Source: Collimonas rhizosphaerae (GTDB lineage Bacteria; Pseudomonadota; Gammaproteobacteria; Burkholderiales; Burkholderiaceae_D). From it: DNA of 64,000 nt. The stretch lies in NCBI RefSeq assembly GCF_038896935.1, contig NZ_JBANDC010000007.1:186001-250000 (forward strand). The letters run 5' to 3'. A program made the position numbers and the translations under genes. Below the pieces are notes generated by a model, which saw only the letters and a program-made list of their open reading frames with translations, was not told the origin of the DNA and ran no database searches. Shown here piece after piece: positions 7,866-16,705 of this stretch (positions are counted from its first letter, which is position 1; the number at the start of each line of letters is the position of its first letter).

Positions 7866-9294
7866 GCCGGTTCTCCAGTGTGCGGACATCGCTGATGCAT
7901 CCGGTGATTGCGGCGGCGGCCGCCATCGCCGGGCTCATCAGGTGGGTGCGCCCGCCGCGGCCCTGGCGGCCTTCGAAATTGCGGTTGGTGGTGGAAGCGC
8001 AGCGCTCGCCAGGCGCCAGGACGTCGTCGTTCATCGCCAGGCACATCGAACATCCCGGCTGGCGCCATTCAAACCCGGCGTCGATAAAAATTTTGGCCAG
8101 GCCTTCCTGCTCCGCCTGGCGCCGCACTGCGCCCGAACCCGGCACCACCATTGCCCTGACCGTTGGCGCGACATGGCGGCCGCTGACTATCGCTGCGGCG
8201 CTACGCAAATCTTCGATGCGGCCGTTGGTGCACGATCCGATGAAGACGCGGTCGACCGGCAGGCCAAACATGGTCTCGCCTGCGGCCAGCCCCATGTATT
8301 GCAGCGCCAGCAAAATGGCGGCGCGGGCATGGGCGTCGGCTGCCGCCGCCGGATCGGGTATCGGCGCCGTGACCGCCACCGCCTGGTCAGGACTGGTGCC
8401 CCAGGTCACGAACGGCGCCACTTCCGATGCCGAGAACGTATGTTCGATATCGAAGACGGCATCGGCGTCGGAATACAGCTGCTCCCAATCCGCCAGCGCC
8501 GGCCTGAATTCCTGCTCGCCAAGGCCGGCTGCTTTCGCCCTGATGTAGTCGAAGGTGGTCTGGTCAGGCCGGATCAGCGCCGCCCTGGCGCCGGCTTCCA
8601 CCGCCATGTTGCACAAAGTCATGCGGGCCTCTGCCGACAGCGCCGCAATCGTCGATCCTGAAAATTCCACCGCATAGCCGCGTGCGCCCTGCGCGCCGAT
8701 GCGGGCAATGACCTGCAAGACCAGGTCCTTGACGGAAGTGCCGGCAGGCAGCGCTCCCTCGACCTTGATGCGCATGTCTTGCGCCAGCCGGTAAACCAGG
8801 GTTTGCGTCGCCAGGATATGCTCCACCTCGGAAGTGCCGACGCCGAAGCCGAGCGCACCCAGGGCGCCATAGGTGGTAGTGTGGCTGTCGCCGCACAGCA
8901 CCACCATGCCAGGCCGGATCCAGCCGTGTTCGGGCGCGATGATGTGTTCGATGCCTTGCTCTTCGTGGTTGGCGTCGAACAGCTTGATGCCGAAATCGCG
9001 GCAATTGCGCTTCAGGTTGCTGGCCTGCAGCGCCGACGGCGGATCGACGATCACGCGCTCGGCGACGCTGACCGGATGGGTCGGAATGATGTGCGACACC
9101 ACGGCCAGCTGCTGCCCTGGCCGCAGCACCTTGCGGTTTTTCTCGCGCAAGCTGCTGAATGCCTGCGGGCTGGTGTATTCGTTCATGATATGCAGGTCCG
9201 CATACAGCAGCACATGCTGCTCGTCGAGCCTGACAACGGTATGCGAATCCACCAGTTTCCTGTACAGCGTACGCTGCGGGATATTGCCATGCAT
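7858..9294 (-). CDS. leuC: 3-isopropylmalate dehydratase large subunit (LeuC-type)
   Basis: This 478-aa aconitase-family large subunit has the three [4Fe-4S] ligand cysteines placed as expected: one in FIGSCTNGR and two in PGCSMC. VLCGDSHTTTYGALGALGFGVGTSEVEH is the conserved substrate/cluster region, and the C-terminal half has STTNRNFEGRQG. It dehydrates and rehydrates a 2- or 3-alkylmalate with the small subunit encoded next. The 17-nt gap to the hydrolase gene upstream and 8-bp overlap with leuD point to one operon. Whether it is the leucine-biosynthetic copy or a paralogue cannot be settled from this window. Confidence 0.88.
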   Translation of the reverse strand: MHGNIPQRTLYRKLVDSHTVVRLDEQHVLLYADLHIMNEYTSPQAFSSLREKNRKVLRPGQQLAVVSHIIPTHPVSVAERVIVDPPSALQASNLKRNCRDFGIKLFDANHEEQGIEHIIAPEHGWIRPGMVVLCGDSHTTTYGALGALGFGVGTSEVEHILATQTLVYRLAQDMRIKVEGALPAGTSVKDLVLQVIARIGAQGARGYAVEFSGSTIAALSAEARMTLCNMAVEAGARAALIRPDQTTFDYIRAKAAGLGEQEFRPALADWEQLYSDADAVFDIEHTFSASEVAPFVTWGTSPDQAVAVTAPIPDPAAAADAHARAAILLALQYMGLAAGETMFGLPVDRVFIGSCTNGRIEDLRSAAAIVSGRHVAPTVRAMVVPGSGAVRRQAEQEGLAKIFIDAGFEWRQPGCSMCLAMNDDVLAPGERCASTTNRNFEGRQGRGGRTHLMSPAMAAAAAITGCISDVRTLENRHA

Positions 9295-9311
9295 GGGATA
9301 ACCTCGGCCGC

Positions 9312-10190
9312 TCAGGCGCTGAAGAACGGCAGGACTTCGGCCAGCAAGGCGTCAGGCGCTTCTTCTGGAATGTAGTGGCCGCAGGCCAGGGCCTTGCCGC
9401 TCAGCTTGCCGGCCAGCTGCCGCCATTCCTGCAAGGGCTGGAAACATTTTTCGATCACGCCTCGGGTACCCCACAGCACCAGCGTCTGGCACTGTATCTT
9501 GCGGCCCTGCGCCAGGTCATGGCGCTCGTGCTCGAGGTCGATGCCGGCGCTGGCGCGATAGTCTTCGCAAATGCCGTGGATGGTGGCCGGGTCGCTGAGG
9601 CAGCGCAGGTACTCGGCATAGGCTTGCGGCGTGAACGGCGCCAGGCCGGCGCTGCGGCCGCCTATCGTATGTTTCAGGTATTCCTCGGGATGGGCGCCGA
9701 TCAGCATTTCCGGGAACGGCGCCGGCCGGATCAGGAAGAACCAATGGTAATAGGCGGTGGCGAACGCCATCGTGGTCTGTTCATACATGGCCAGGGTCGG
9801 CGCAATGTCCAGCAGCACCAGTTTGCTGACGGCATGCGGATGATCGAGCGCCATGCGATAAGCCACCCGGCCGCCGCGGTCATGTCCCATCAGCAGGAAC
9901 TGCGGAAAACCCAGCTGCGCCATCAGGTCGAGCTGGTCCTGCCCCATGGTGCGCTTGGAATAATTGCTGTGGTCCGCCAGTCCGGCCGGCTTGCCGCTGT
10001 CGCCGTAGCCGCGCAGGTCGGCTGCGACCACGGTGAAGCGTTCGGCCAGGCGCTCGGCCACCTTGTGCCAGATCACATGGGTTTGCGGATGCCCGTGCAG
10101 CAACAGCAGCGCGGGGCCGCTGCCGCCGCGCAGGTACTTGATCCGGGTGCCGTTGACCTCGGCCCTGCCGTGCTCGAATCCAGAAAACAT
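9312..10190 (-). CDS. Alpha/beta hydrolase, fluoroacetate/haloacetate dehalogenase-like
   Basis: This 292-aa hydrolase has the residues that define fluoroacetate dehalogenases. Nucleophile D104, with carboxylate-binding R105 and R108, lies in GHDRGGRV. D128 sits 24 residues later, H149-W150 (the fluoride pocket pair) in YYHWFF, and catalytic H272 in CGHYIPEE. HGHP (32-35) forms the oxyanion loop. ATG 10190 has a perfect GGAGGT four bases upstream; a GTG at 10202 would bury that site. It leads the leuCD operon and is divergent from a LysR regulator. Haloacetate is a good guess, but epoxide hydrolase-like activity is also possible. Confidence 0.8.
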   Translation of the reverse strand: MFSGFEHGRAEVNGTRIKYLRGGSGPALLLLHGHPQTHVIWHKVAERLAERFTVVAADLRGYGDSGKPAGLADHSNYSKRTMGQDQLDLMAQLGFPQFLLMGHDRGGRVAYRMALDHPHAVSKLVLLDIAPTLAMYEQTTMAFATAYYHWFFLIRPAPFPEMLIGAHPEEYLKHTIGGRSAGLAPFTPQAYAEYLRCLSDPATIHGICEDYRASAGIDLEHERHDLAQGRKIQCQTLVLWGTRGVIEKCFQPLQEWRQLAGKLSGKALACGHYIPEEAPDALLAEVLPFFSA

Positions 10191-10224
10191 TTGCACCTCC
10201 ACTGTCCTGTCGTTAGGGGGATTG

Positions 10225-10247
10225 TATAACTAGCCCATAGTTTTATA
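10225..10247. promoter_or_regulatory. Candidate LysR-type operator
   Basis: AACTA-GCCCA-TAGTT (10228-10242), flanked by AT-rich arms (TAT..TTATA), forms an imperfect dyad in the divergent gap between the hydrolase and lysR-type genes. It has the T-N11-A character expected of a LysR box. The assignment rests on position and symmetry only. Confidence 0.35.
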
Positions 10248-10287
10248 ATTCATTGATATTAATTCCATTATTTCTTTTAATTTAATA

Positions 10288-11211
10288 ATGAACACACTCT
10301 CGGATCTCGCTTTTTTTGCCATCCTGGTCAAGGCAGGCAGCCTCGCAGCGCTGGCGCGCGAACTCGGCGTCACCCCGCCCGCGGTCACCAAGCGCCTGGC
10401 TAACCTCGAGCAGCGGCTGGGCGTGCGGCTGCTGAACCGCACCACCCGGACCATGAGCGTCACCCATGAAGGAGAGATTTACCTGGCGGACGGCAGCCGC
10501 ATACTGGCCGACATCGAAGCGCTGGAACGCACGGTCAGCAACAGCCGCGCCGTGCCCAAGGGACTGCTGCGCATCAACGCCAGCTTCGGCTTCGGCCGCA
10601 AGCATATCGGGCCGGCCGTGTCGGCATTCCGCAAGCGTTATCCGGAGGTGGACGTCCAGCTGCAGCTGTCGGACCGGCCCTTGAACCTGGCGGACCAGGC
10701 TTTCGATATCGGCATCCGCATCGGCGAGATGCCGGATGCGCGCATCATTGCCCGCAAGATCGCCTCCAACCGGCGCCTGTTGTGCGCAGCGCCGGCCTAC
10801 CTGAAGCAGCATGCCGCTCCCACCGGGCCGCGCGACCTGCAGCAGCACGCATGCATCGTGTTGAGGGAAAACGACGCCGCCTACGGCAGCTGGCAGCTGA
10901 GCAAGGGCAAGCGGCACGAAACCGTCAAGGTGCGCGGCACGCTCAGCACCAACGACGGCGAGATCGCGCTGGACTGGGCGTTGGCGGGACATGGCATATT
11001 GCTGCGTTCCGAGTGGGACGTTGCGCCGTATCTCCGCTCAGGGCGCCTGCGCCAGGTGCTTGGCGACTGGGCACTGCCGCCTTCCGACATCTTTGCCGTC
11101 TATCCCGAGCGCCTCAACCTGTCCGCCAAGGTCACGGCGTTTGTCGACTTTGCGGCGGACCGTTTCAAGTCTCATCTATCCCGGGAAGATGAGACGGGCC
11201 ATGCCTGGTAG
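10288..11211 (+). CDS. LysR family transcriptional regulator
   Basis: This 307-aa protein has an N-terminal winged helix-turn-helix (LAALARELGVTPPAVTKRLANLEQRLGVRLLNRTTRTM, residues 18-55) and a LysR substrate-binding domain (about 90-295). The GLLRINASFGFGRKHIGPAV start of the effector domain places it in the CrgA/AaeR-like subgroup. It is divergently transcribed from the hydrolase-leuC-leuD operon across a 97-nt AT-rich gap, the usual arrangement for a LysR regulator and its target. The inducer is unknown. Confidence 0.85.
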   Translation: MNTLSDLAFFAILVKAGSLAALARELGVTPPAVTKRLANLEQRLGVRLLNRTTRTMSVTHEGEIYLADGSRILADIEALERTVSNSRAVPKGLLRINASFGFGRKHIGPAVSAFRKRYPEVDVQLQLSDRPLNLADQAFDIGIRIGEMPDARIIARKIASNRRLLCAAPAYLKQHAAPTGPRDLQQHACIVLRENDAAYGSWQLSKGKRHETVKVRGTLSTNDGEIALDWALAGHGILLRSEWDVAPYLRSGRLRQVLGDWALPPSDIFAVYPERLNLSAKVTAFVDFAADRFKSHLSREDETGHAW

Positions 11212-11215
11212 GCGT

Positions 11216-12706
11216 TTACCGGGCAGCGGACGGCTCGGCGTTCCACCAGCCGCCGCCCAGGGCTTGCAGCAAGGCGGCCGTGTCGGCATAACGCGCAGCC
11301 AGCGCGACGATGCGGTCCAGCTCGGTTTGCAAACCCTGGCGTTCTGCATCCAGCAAACTGAGGTGGCTGACGCCGCCTGCCTGGTATTGGCGCGAGGCGA
11401 TCGCCAGGCTGTCCCGCGCATTCTCCGCGGCTTTTGTCCTCGCCTGCAAAACCTCGGCATCGTTCTCCAATGCGCGCAAGCTGTCCGCTACCTGCTGCAA
11501 AGCCTGCAGCACGGTCTGCTGGTAACCCGCCGCGGCCGCGTCGTAGGCAGCAGCCGCGGCACGTTTTTTGGCGCGCAGCTCGCCGCCATGGAATAGCGGC
11601 TGCATCAGCTTGAGGCCGATATTCCAGACGTTGAGGCTATTGGCCAGGTCGGCGATACGTCCCTGCTCCGCTCCCACGCTGCCGGACAAGGTCAGTTGCG
11701 GATAAAGGTTGGCGCTGGCCACGCCAACCTGGGCGCTGGCCTGGTGCAGCGTCGCTTCGGCGGCGCGGATATCAGGACGCTGGCGCGCCAGCGTCGACGG
11801 CAGGCTCAGCGGCAGCCGGTCCGGCAGCGTCAGGGTGTCCAGCGCAAGCGGCTGCATGCCGGCCTGCGCCGGCGCCCGCCCCAGGTAGACCGCGAGCTGG
11901 TGGCTTACCTGCGCTAGCTGTTGCTGCAGCGCCGGCAACACTGCCTCGCTCTGCGCCACCAGCGTGCGCTGGTTCTTGAGGTCGCGCTCGGCGATGCCGC
12001 CGGCGGCAAAGCGCTGCTGCATGATGGCGAGCTGCTGGCGCTGCAGCTGCAGCATCCGTCCGGTGCCCGCGAGCTGGGCCTGCAGCGACGCCTGCCGGAT
12101 CGCGGCTGTCACCACATTGCCGGCCAACGTCAGCTGCACGGCCTGCAACTCGGCGGCCTGGTTATCCACCTGCGCCTGCAAGCCTTCCAGCATGCGGGTA
12201 TTCGCGCCAAAGGCGTCGACCGTGTAGGACACGTCGAGAGAAGCGTTGTACAACGTAAACGGTCCCGCCTGCGGCACATTGGGAATGCCGAGCGCGGCGG
12301 TATCGATCTGCTGGCGTACTCCGCCCAGCTGCAGGTCGACCTTGGGGTAACGGCTAGCGCCGACCTGGCTGCCCAGGTTTTCGCTGGCCTGGCGCAAGGC
12401 GGCTTTTGCCTGCGCCATCGAGGGACTGTTGGCCAACGCCTCGCGCACCAGCGCATCCAGCTGCGGCGAATGGAACAAGGTCCACCATTGCGCCGGAATG
12501 TCCATGCCGGCATCGAAACGCTGGGCGGCGCCGCCGGCTCCGGCGCTGGAAACGGTCGCCAGCGGCTGCACGCCCGCCGTGTACTGCTGCACGGCGGGCG
12601 CCGGCGGCGCCTGGAAATCCGGCCCCACGGCGCACGCCGCCAGCAAGCCGGCGACGCCCAGGCATAACCAGGACCGGCGCCGCGGATAATTCACGATTGG
12701 CTTCAT
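11216..12706 (-). CDS. Outer-membrane efflux lipoprotein (NodT/TolC family)
   Basis: This 496-aa protein is the outer-membrane channel of a tripartite pump. It has a lipoprotein signal with lipobox LLAAC in the first 25 residues, then VGPDF, and two long outer-membrane-efflux repeats rich in Ala/Gln coiled coil (about 75-275 and 285-480). ATG 12706 precedes the signal peptide; upstream codons are an extension without homology. It is the last gene of a four-gene operon with the ABC permease, ATPase and HlyD-type adaptor, 11 nt after the permease stop. Confidence 0.87.
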   Translation of the reverse strand: MKPIVNYPRRRSWLCLGVAGLLAACAVGPDFQAPPAPAVQQYTAGVQPLATVSSAGAGGAAQRFDAGMDIPAQWWTLFHSPQLDALVREALANSPSMAQAKAALRQASENLGSQVGASRYPKVDLQLGGVRQQIDTAALGIPNVPQAGPFTLYNASLDVSYTVDAFGANTRMLEGLQAQVDNQAAELQAVQLTLAGNVVTAAIRQASLQAQLAGTGRMLQLQRQQLAIMQQRFAAGGIAERDLKNQRTLVAQSEAVLPALQQQLAQVSHQLAVYLGRAPAQAGMQPLALDTLTLPDRLPLSLPSTLARQRPDIRAAEATLHQASAQVGVASANLYPQLTLSGSVGAEQGRIADLANSLNVWNIGLKLMQPLFHGGELRAKKRAAAAAYDAAAAGYQQTVLQALQQVADSLRALENDAEVLQARTKAAENARDSLAIASRQYQAGGVSHLSLLDAERQGLQTELDRIVALAARYADTAALLQALGGGWWNAEPSAAR

Positions 12707-12717
12707 CCCGGTATTCC

Positions 12718-13878
12718 TCAATCCAGCGTGCGCCGGTAAAAGCGCAGCGCGATGCCCATCACGACCAGGGTAAACAGCATCAGCGGCCAGACATTGGGCC
12801 AGAGGTCGATCCAGCCGTTGCCCTTGAGCAGGATGCCGCGTATCAGGCGGTTGAAATAAGTCAGCGGCAGCAGGTTGCCGATGAACTGCGCCCATTTCGG
12901 CATGCCCTGGAACGGGAACATGAAGCCTGACAGCAGGATGTTCGGTAAAAAGTAGAACATGGTCAGCTGCATGGCCTGCAGCTGGTTTTGCGCGATCGAC
13001 GACAAGGTGATGCCGACCGTCAGGCTGGCTGCAATGAACAGCAGCGCCGCCAGGTAGATCGCCAGCACGCTGCCGGCAAACGGCACATGGAACATGAAAC
13101 GCGCGCCGAGCAGGATGATGCTGGCCTGGATCAGGCCGATGGCGATGTACGGCATGATCTTGCCGGTCATGACCTCCACCGGCGACACCGGTGTCGCCAG
13201 CAGATTTTCCATGGTGCCGCGCTCGCGTTCGCGGGTCATCGACAAGCCGGTCATCATCACCATCGTCATCGACAGGATGACGCCCATCAATCCCGGCACG
13301 ACGTTGTACTGGGTCACGCCTTCCGGGTTATACAGGCGCTGCACCTGCACGTCGAAAGCCGGCGCGCCGCCGCTGAACCTGGCCAGCGCGCCCTTCAAGT
13401 CCTTGTTGGCGACCGACTGCACCAGTTGCGGCAAGGCAGCCAGCGCCATGCCGGTAGCGGTGGGATCGGTGGCGTCGGCCTCCACCAGCAGCGCCGGCCG
13501 TTCACCGCGCAGCAGGCTGGGGGTAAAGTTGGCCGGGATATTCAGGACGAACAGCACTTTTCCCTGCGCCAGGGCGGTACGGGCGGCGGCCTCGTTCGGC
13601 AGCTCGGCGACGATGTCGAAATAATCCGACGCTTTCATGGCAGCGACGAAGGTGCGCGTGAATTCGCTGTGGTCGGCGCTGATGACGGCGGTCGGCATAT
13701 GCTTTGGATCGCTGTTGATGGCGAAGCCGAACAGCACCATCTGCATGACCGGGATCACCGTGATCATGCGCACCGTGACACGGTCGCGCATCAGTTGCAG
13801 GAACTCCTTGAGCACGATGCTCCACCAGCGCGAGAATGAAAAACCCGAGAACCCCGAAAAACCCGAGAACCCGCTCAT
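12718..13878 (-). CDS. ABC-2 type transporter permease (YhhJ/YbhR-like)
   Basis: This 386-aa permease has one N-terminal membrane segment (about residues 40-60, MITVIPVMQMVLFGFAINSD), a large periplasmic domain, then five or six membrane segments from about 190 onward. GMPKWAQFIGNLLPLTYFNRLIRG matches ABC-2 permeases of the YhhJ/YbhS/YbhR type. ATG 13878 overlaps the ATPase stop (ATGA). The N-terminus is unusual: a repeated Phe-Ser-Gly tract from an 18-bp tandem repeat. It exports an unknown substrate, probably xenobiotic or lipid-like. Confidence 0.85.
   Translation of the reverse strand: MSGFSGFSGFSGFSFSRWWSIVLKEFLQLMRDRVTVRMITVIPVMQMVLFGFAINSDPKHMPTAVISADHSEFTRTFVAAMKASDYFDIVAELPNEAAARTALAQGKVLFVLNIPANFTPSLLRGERPALLVEADATDPTATGMALAALPQLVQSVANKDLKGALARFSGGAPAFDVQVQRLYNPEGVTQYNVVPGLMGVILSMTMVMMTGLSMTRERERGTMENLLATPVSPVEVMTGKIMPYIAIGLIQASIILLGARFMFHVPFAGSVLAIYLAALLFIAASLTVGITLSSIAQNQLQAMQLTMFYFLPNILLSGFMFPFQGMPKWAQFIGNLLPLTYFNRLIRGILLKGNGWIDLWPNVWPLMLFTLVVMGIALRFYRRTLD
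13837..13872 (-). repeat. Two 18-bp tandem repeats encoding Phe-Ser-Gly
   Basis: Two adjacent 18-bp units (13872-13855 and 13854-13837 on the minus strand), differing only in their last base, encode the GFSGFS tract at residues 3-14 of the permease. Each unit itself contains two related 9-bp halves. Unit length is a multiple of three, so copy-number change would stay in frame. Confidence 0.8.
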
Positions 13879-14864
13879 GGCTGCTCCCCGAAATTGTCGG
13901 CCGAGCGGTTCATCATGTAGATGAAGACGTCTTCCAGGCTGGTGTCGATCAGCTCCATGCGCAGGCCCTGTCCCTCGGTCATGCGGCGCAAGGTTTTCTC
14001 CAGCAGCGCGGCATCCTTGCCGCACACGTGCAAGGACGTGCCGAACACCACCAGCTGGTCCACGCCGGGCTGGCCGTGCAGCTGCTGCGACAGGCCGACC
14101 AGCTGGTTGTCGTGGATATCGCCGTTACGGCTGTTGTAGATCGCCCAGGTGGTCAAGCCTTGCCCAGCGACGACTTCGGCGGCAGTGCCTTGCACCAGCA
14201 GCTGGCCGTACGCCAGGTAAGCCAGCTTGTGGCAGCGTTCGGCTTCGTCCATGTAATGGGTGCTGACCAAGACGCTGATGCCCTCGGCCGCCAGCCGGTG
14301 CAGTTCTTCCCAGAAATCGCGGCGCGCGGCCGGATCGACGCCGGCGGTCGGTTCGTCCAGCAGCAGCAGTTCCGGCTGGTGCAGCATGCTGGCAGCCAGC
14401 GCCAGCCTTTGTTTCCAGCCGCCGGACAGGGAGCCGGCCAGCTGTTTGGCGCGGCTGGCCAGTCCCAGTTTTTCCAGGCTCTGCTCGACCACTTCCTTGC
14501 GGTTCTTCATTTCATAGATGCGGGCGACAAAATCCAGGTTCTCGCGGATGCTGAGATCGTCCCAGTACGAGAACTTCTGCGTCATGTAGCCGACCCGGCG
14601 CTTGATCTCCCCGCTTTGCTTGATGATGTCGAAACCCATGCAGGTGCCGTGGCCGGAATCGGGCGTCAGCAAGCCGCACATCATGCGGATCGACGTGGTC
14701 TTGCCGCTGCCGTTCGGCCCCAGGAAGCCGAATATCTCGCCGCGCCGCACCTGCAGCGACAGGTCTTTCACCACGTGCTTGCTGCCGAAATGCTTGTTGA
14801 TGCGGTCGACATCGACCACCAGGTCGCCGTTGGCGTTATCGGCGCCGCCGGTCGCCGCCGTCAT
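13875..14864 (-). CDS. ABC transporter ATP-binding protein
   Basis: This 329-aa ATPase carries every nucleotide-binding motif: Walker A GPNGSGKTT near residue 50, the Q-loop in YMTQKFSYWDDL, signature LSGGWKQRLALA, Walker B LLLLDEPTAGVDP and H-loop STHYMDEAE. It has a single NBD, unlike fused RbbA/YbhF-type proteins with two. It shares ATGA overlaps with both neighbours (adaptor upstream, permease downstream). It powers the export system encoded by this operon. Confidence 0.9.
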   Translation of the reverse strand: MTAATGGADNANGDLVVDVDRINKHFGSKHVVKDLSLQVRRGEIFGFLGPNGSGKTTSIRMMCGLLTPDSGHGTCMGFDIIKQSGEIKRRVGYMTQKFSYWDDLSIRENLDFVARIYEMKNRKEVVEQSLEKLGLASRAKQLAGSLSGGWKQRLALAASMLHQPELLLLDEPTAGVDPAARRDFWEELHRLAAEGISVLVSTHYMDEAERCHKLAYLAYGQLLVQGTAAEVVAGQGLTTWAIYNSRNGDIHDNQLVGLSQQLHGQPGVDQLVVFGTSLHVCGKDAALLEKTLRRMTEGQGLRMELIDTSLEDVFIYMMNRSADNFGEQP

Positions 14865-15841
14865 GGCAGCCTCACTTCCAGCGGCTGCCCCGGATGCAGC
14901 TTGGGGGCGTCAGCCGGCGCCGGCCGCGCTTCGATCATGTAGACCAGCTTGGCGCGCGACTGGTTGCTGTAGATGATGGGCGGGTTATATTCGGATTCGG
15001 TCGAGATATACGAGATGTGCGCCGCTACGTTGGGCTGGCAGCCGTCGCAGCTGAGGGTCACGGCCTGGTTCACCTTGAGCCGCCCCAGCACGGTTTCCGG
15101 CACGAAAAAGCGGATCTTCACATTCTCGGGCGGCAGCATGCGCAGCACCGGATTGCCGGCCGCCACCCATTCGCCTTCACGGTACATGGTGTCGAACACC
15201 AGTCCGCTGCGGGTAGCCGTGACCGCTTTTTGCGCCAGTTTCCAGTCGGCCTGCTCCAGCACCGCCTGCGCCGCCGCGACCTGGGCCTGCTGCGCCCGCA
15301 CTTGCGCCTCGCGATTGGGCAGGCGATCCACCGCCAATTGGCTCTGCCATTGCCTGACCTGGGCGGCGGCAGTCTCCGCCGCGGCGCGCGAATCGTCGAG
15401 TTGCTGTTTGGCGATGCCGCCGGCCTGGAACTGGAGCTGGTCGCGGCTAAGCTGGAGCGCCGCCTTGCTGGCGGCAGCCTGGGCCTGGGCCAGCTGCGCG
15501 CGCGTTACTTCCTGTTCCTGCGGCCGTTTGCCGCTCTTGATGTCGGCCAATTGCGCCTCGGCTGCGTTCAGCTGGCGCTGGGCCTGGCGCTGGGCGGCGA
15601 TCTCGTCGCCCGATTCCAGCATGAACAGCGGCGCGCCCGCCGCCGCCTGCTGCCCGCGCTGGACTGACAGGCGATCGAGACGGCCTGCCTGCGACGAGGC
15701 GACATAGACATACTCGCCTTCCACGTATCCCTGCCAATCGTTGTCGTTATTCGGCGTACATGCCGCCAAGGCCAGGTAGCCCAGGGCCGCAAGCGCAAGA
15801 GTCGAAAACCGCGGGAAACGTTTGGCAAGGCTGGGCGACAT
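14861..15841 (-). CDS. HlyD-family periplasmic adaptor lipoprotein (YbhG/YhiI-like)
   Basis: This 326-aa membrane-fusion protein has a signal peptide ending in lipobox LAAC (about residue 28), a biotinyl-lipoyl-like half (YVYVASSQAGRLDRLSVQRGQQ), a long Ala/Gln-rich coiled-coil hairpin (about 75-190), and the second lipoyl half plus beta-barrel (GLVFDTMYREGEWV, VKIRFFVPETVLG). It links the inner-membrane ABC exporter to the outer-membrane channel. It is first in the structural operon, 15 nt after the TetR regulator gene. Confidence 0.87.
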   Translation of the reverse strand: MSPSLAKRFPRFSTLALAALGYLALAACTPNNDNDWQGYVEGEYVYVASSQAGRLDRLSVQRGQQAAAGAPLFMLESGDEIAAQRQAQRQLNAAEAQLADIKSGKRPQEQEVTRAQLAQAQAAASKAALQLSRDQLQFQAGGIAKQQLDDSRAAAETAAAQVRQWQSQLAVDRLPNREAQVRAQQAQVAAAQAVLEQADWKLAQKAVTATRSGLVFDTMYREGEWVAAGNPVLRMLPPENVKIRFFVPETVLGRLKVNQAVTLSCDGCQPNVAAHISYISTESEYNPPIIYSNQSRAKLVYMIEARPAPADAPKLHPGQPLEVRLP

Positions 15842-15856
15842 GGGATTTTTCCTCTG

Positions 15857-16546
15857 CTATTCGTCTATACGCGGAGCGGGATTCGGAGCGGCCGGCAGCG
15901 CCAGCCCGTGCAGCAGCAGCGCCGTGACATGCCGCTTCAGGCCATCCTTGTCGAGCAGCGCTACCTTATTCAAGGGCGGCGGCAAGACCGGCACGTTTTT
16001 CAAGGTGCGCGCCATCGCAAGCGGCAGCATGGTCAGGCCCAGCACCGAGATAAAGATCAGGGCCGGCTCCAGCCCCGGATTGATGGCGCCCGCCTGCTGG
16101 CTGCGGCCGACGTTCCCGGCGAACATGGCCAGCTTGGCCAGCGGCACCCGCCGCACCATGCGCTCCCGCAGTTCGCCGCCGTCGCTCAGGACCTCGCGCA
16201 CCCACAAGGCAGGTATCCACGGCATGGTTTCCGTGGCGGCGATAATGCGTTCGACGATGCCCATGATCATCTGCTCAGGCGGCTCGTTGCCGGTGACTGG
16301 ATCCCAGATGCTGTTGACGAACAGGCAGACCCGCTCGTCGGCCACGGCGTCGATCAGCTGGTCGCGGTTCTTGAAGTAGTAATGCACCATGGCTGGCGTC
16401 ACCCCGGCCTGGCGCGCAATCGCCGCCACCGTAGTCGCCGCGACTCCTTGCGATGAAAACAGCAAGGTGGCGGTATCGAGCAGTTTTTCACGGGAATCCT
16501 GGTCCGATGCCAATGGACGGCCGCGTGCTGGTGCTGGTCTGGTCAT
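15857..16546 (-). CDS. TetR family transcriptional regulator
   Basis: This 229-aa regulator has an N-terminal TetR helix-turn-helix (residues 18-65, VAAIARQAGVTPAMVHYYFKNRDQLIDAV) and an alpha-helical ligand domain. It is the first gene of the export operon on the same strand, and a 20-bp near-palindrome lies 10 bp before its ATG. This suggests it represses its own operon, as TetR-type regulators of ybhG-like exporters do. The ligand is unknown. Confidence 0.85.
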   Translation of the reverse strand: MTRPAPARGRPLASDQDSREKLLDTATLLFSSQGVAATTVAAIARQAGVTPAMVHYYFKNRDQLIDAVADERVCLFVNSIWDPVTGNEPPEQMIMGIVERIIAATETMPWIPALWVREVLSDGGELRERMVRRVPLAKLAMFAGNVGRSQQAGAINPGLEPALIFISVLGLTMLPLAMARTLKNVPVLPPPLNKVALLDKDGLKRHVTALLLHGLALPAAPNPAPRIDE

Positions 16547-16555
16547 GCACCAATA

Positions 16556-16575
16556 TTAATCAATGCATTAATTAA
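16556..16575. promoter_or_regulatory. Candidate TetR operator
   Basis: TTAATCA-ATGCAT-TAATTAA is a 20-bp palindrome with one mismatched pair, 10 bp upstream of the tetR-type ATG. Position and symmetry fit an autoregulatory operator. Confidence 0.5.
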
Positions 16576-16605
16576 TTACAAGGATGAATATCCAGATCAA
16601 AGTCC

Positions 16606-16650
16606 CGTAAAAATCGGATAAATCACATTAATAATGTAATTTATCCGATT
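16606..16650 (-). terminator. Rho-independent terminator of the SPFH operon
   Basis: Two 19-nt arms (16612-16630 and 16632-16650) are complementary apart from one pair and surround a single central base. On the minus strand the stem is followed directly by TTTTT (16611-16607 region), 56 nt after the SPFH stop codon. The AT-rich stem is unusual for a terminator in this GC-rich chromosome. Confidence 0.65.
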
Positions 16651-16705
16651 GATTTAATACTGTATTTTCAGATTTCTCCGGCAATTATCGCCGCCGGTCA
16701 TGAAA

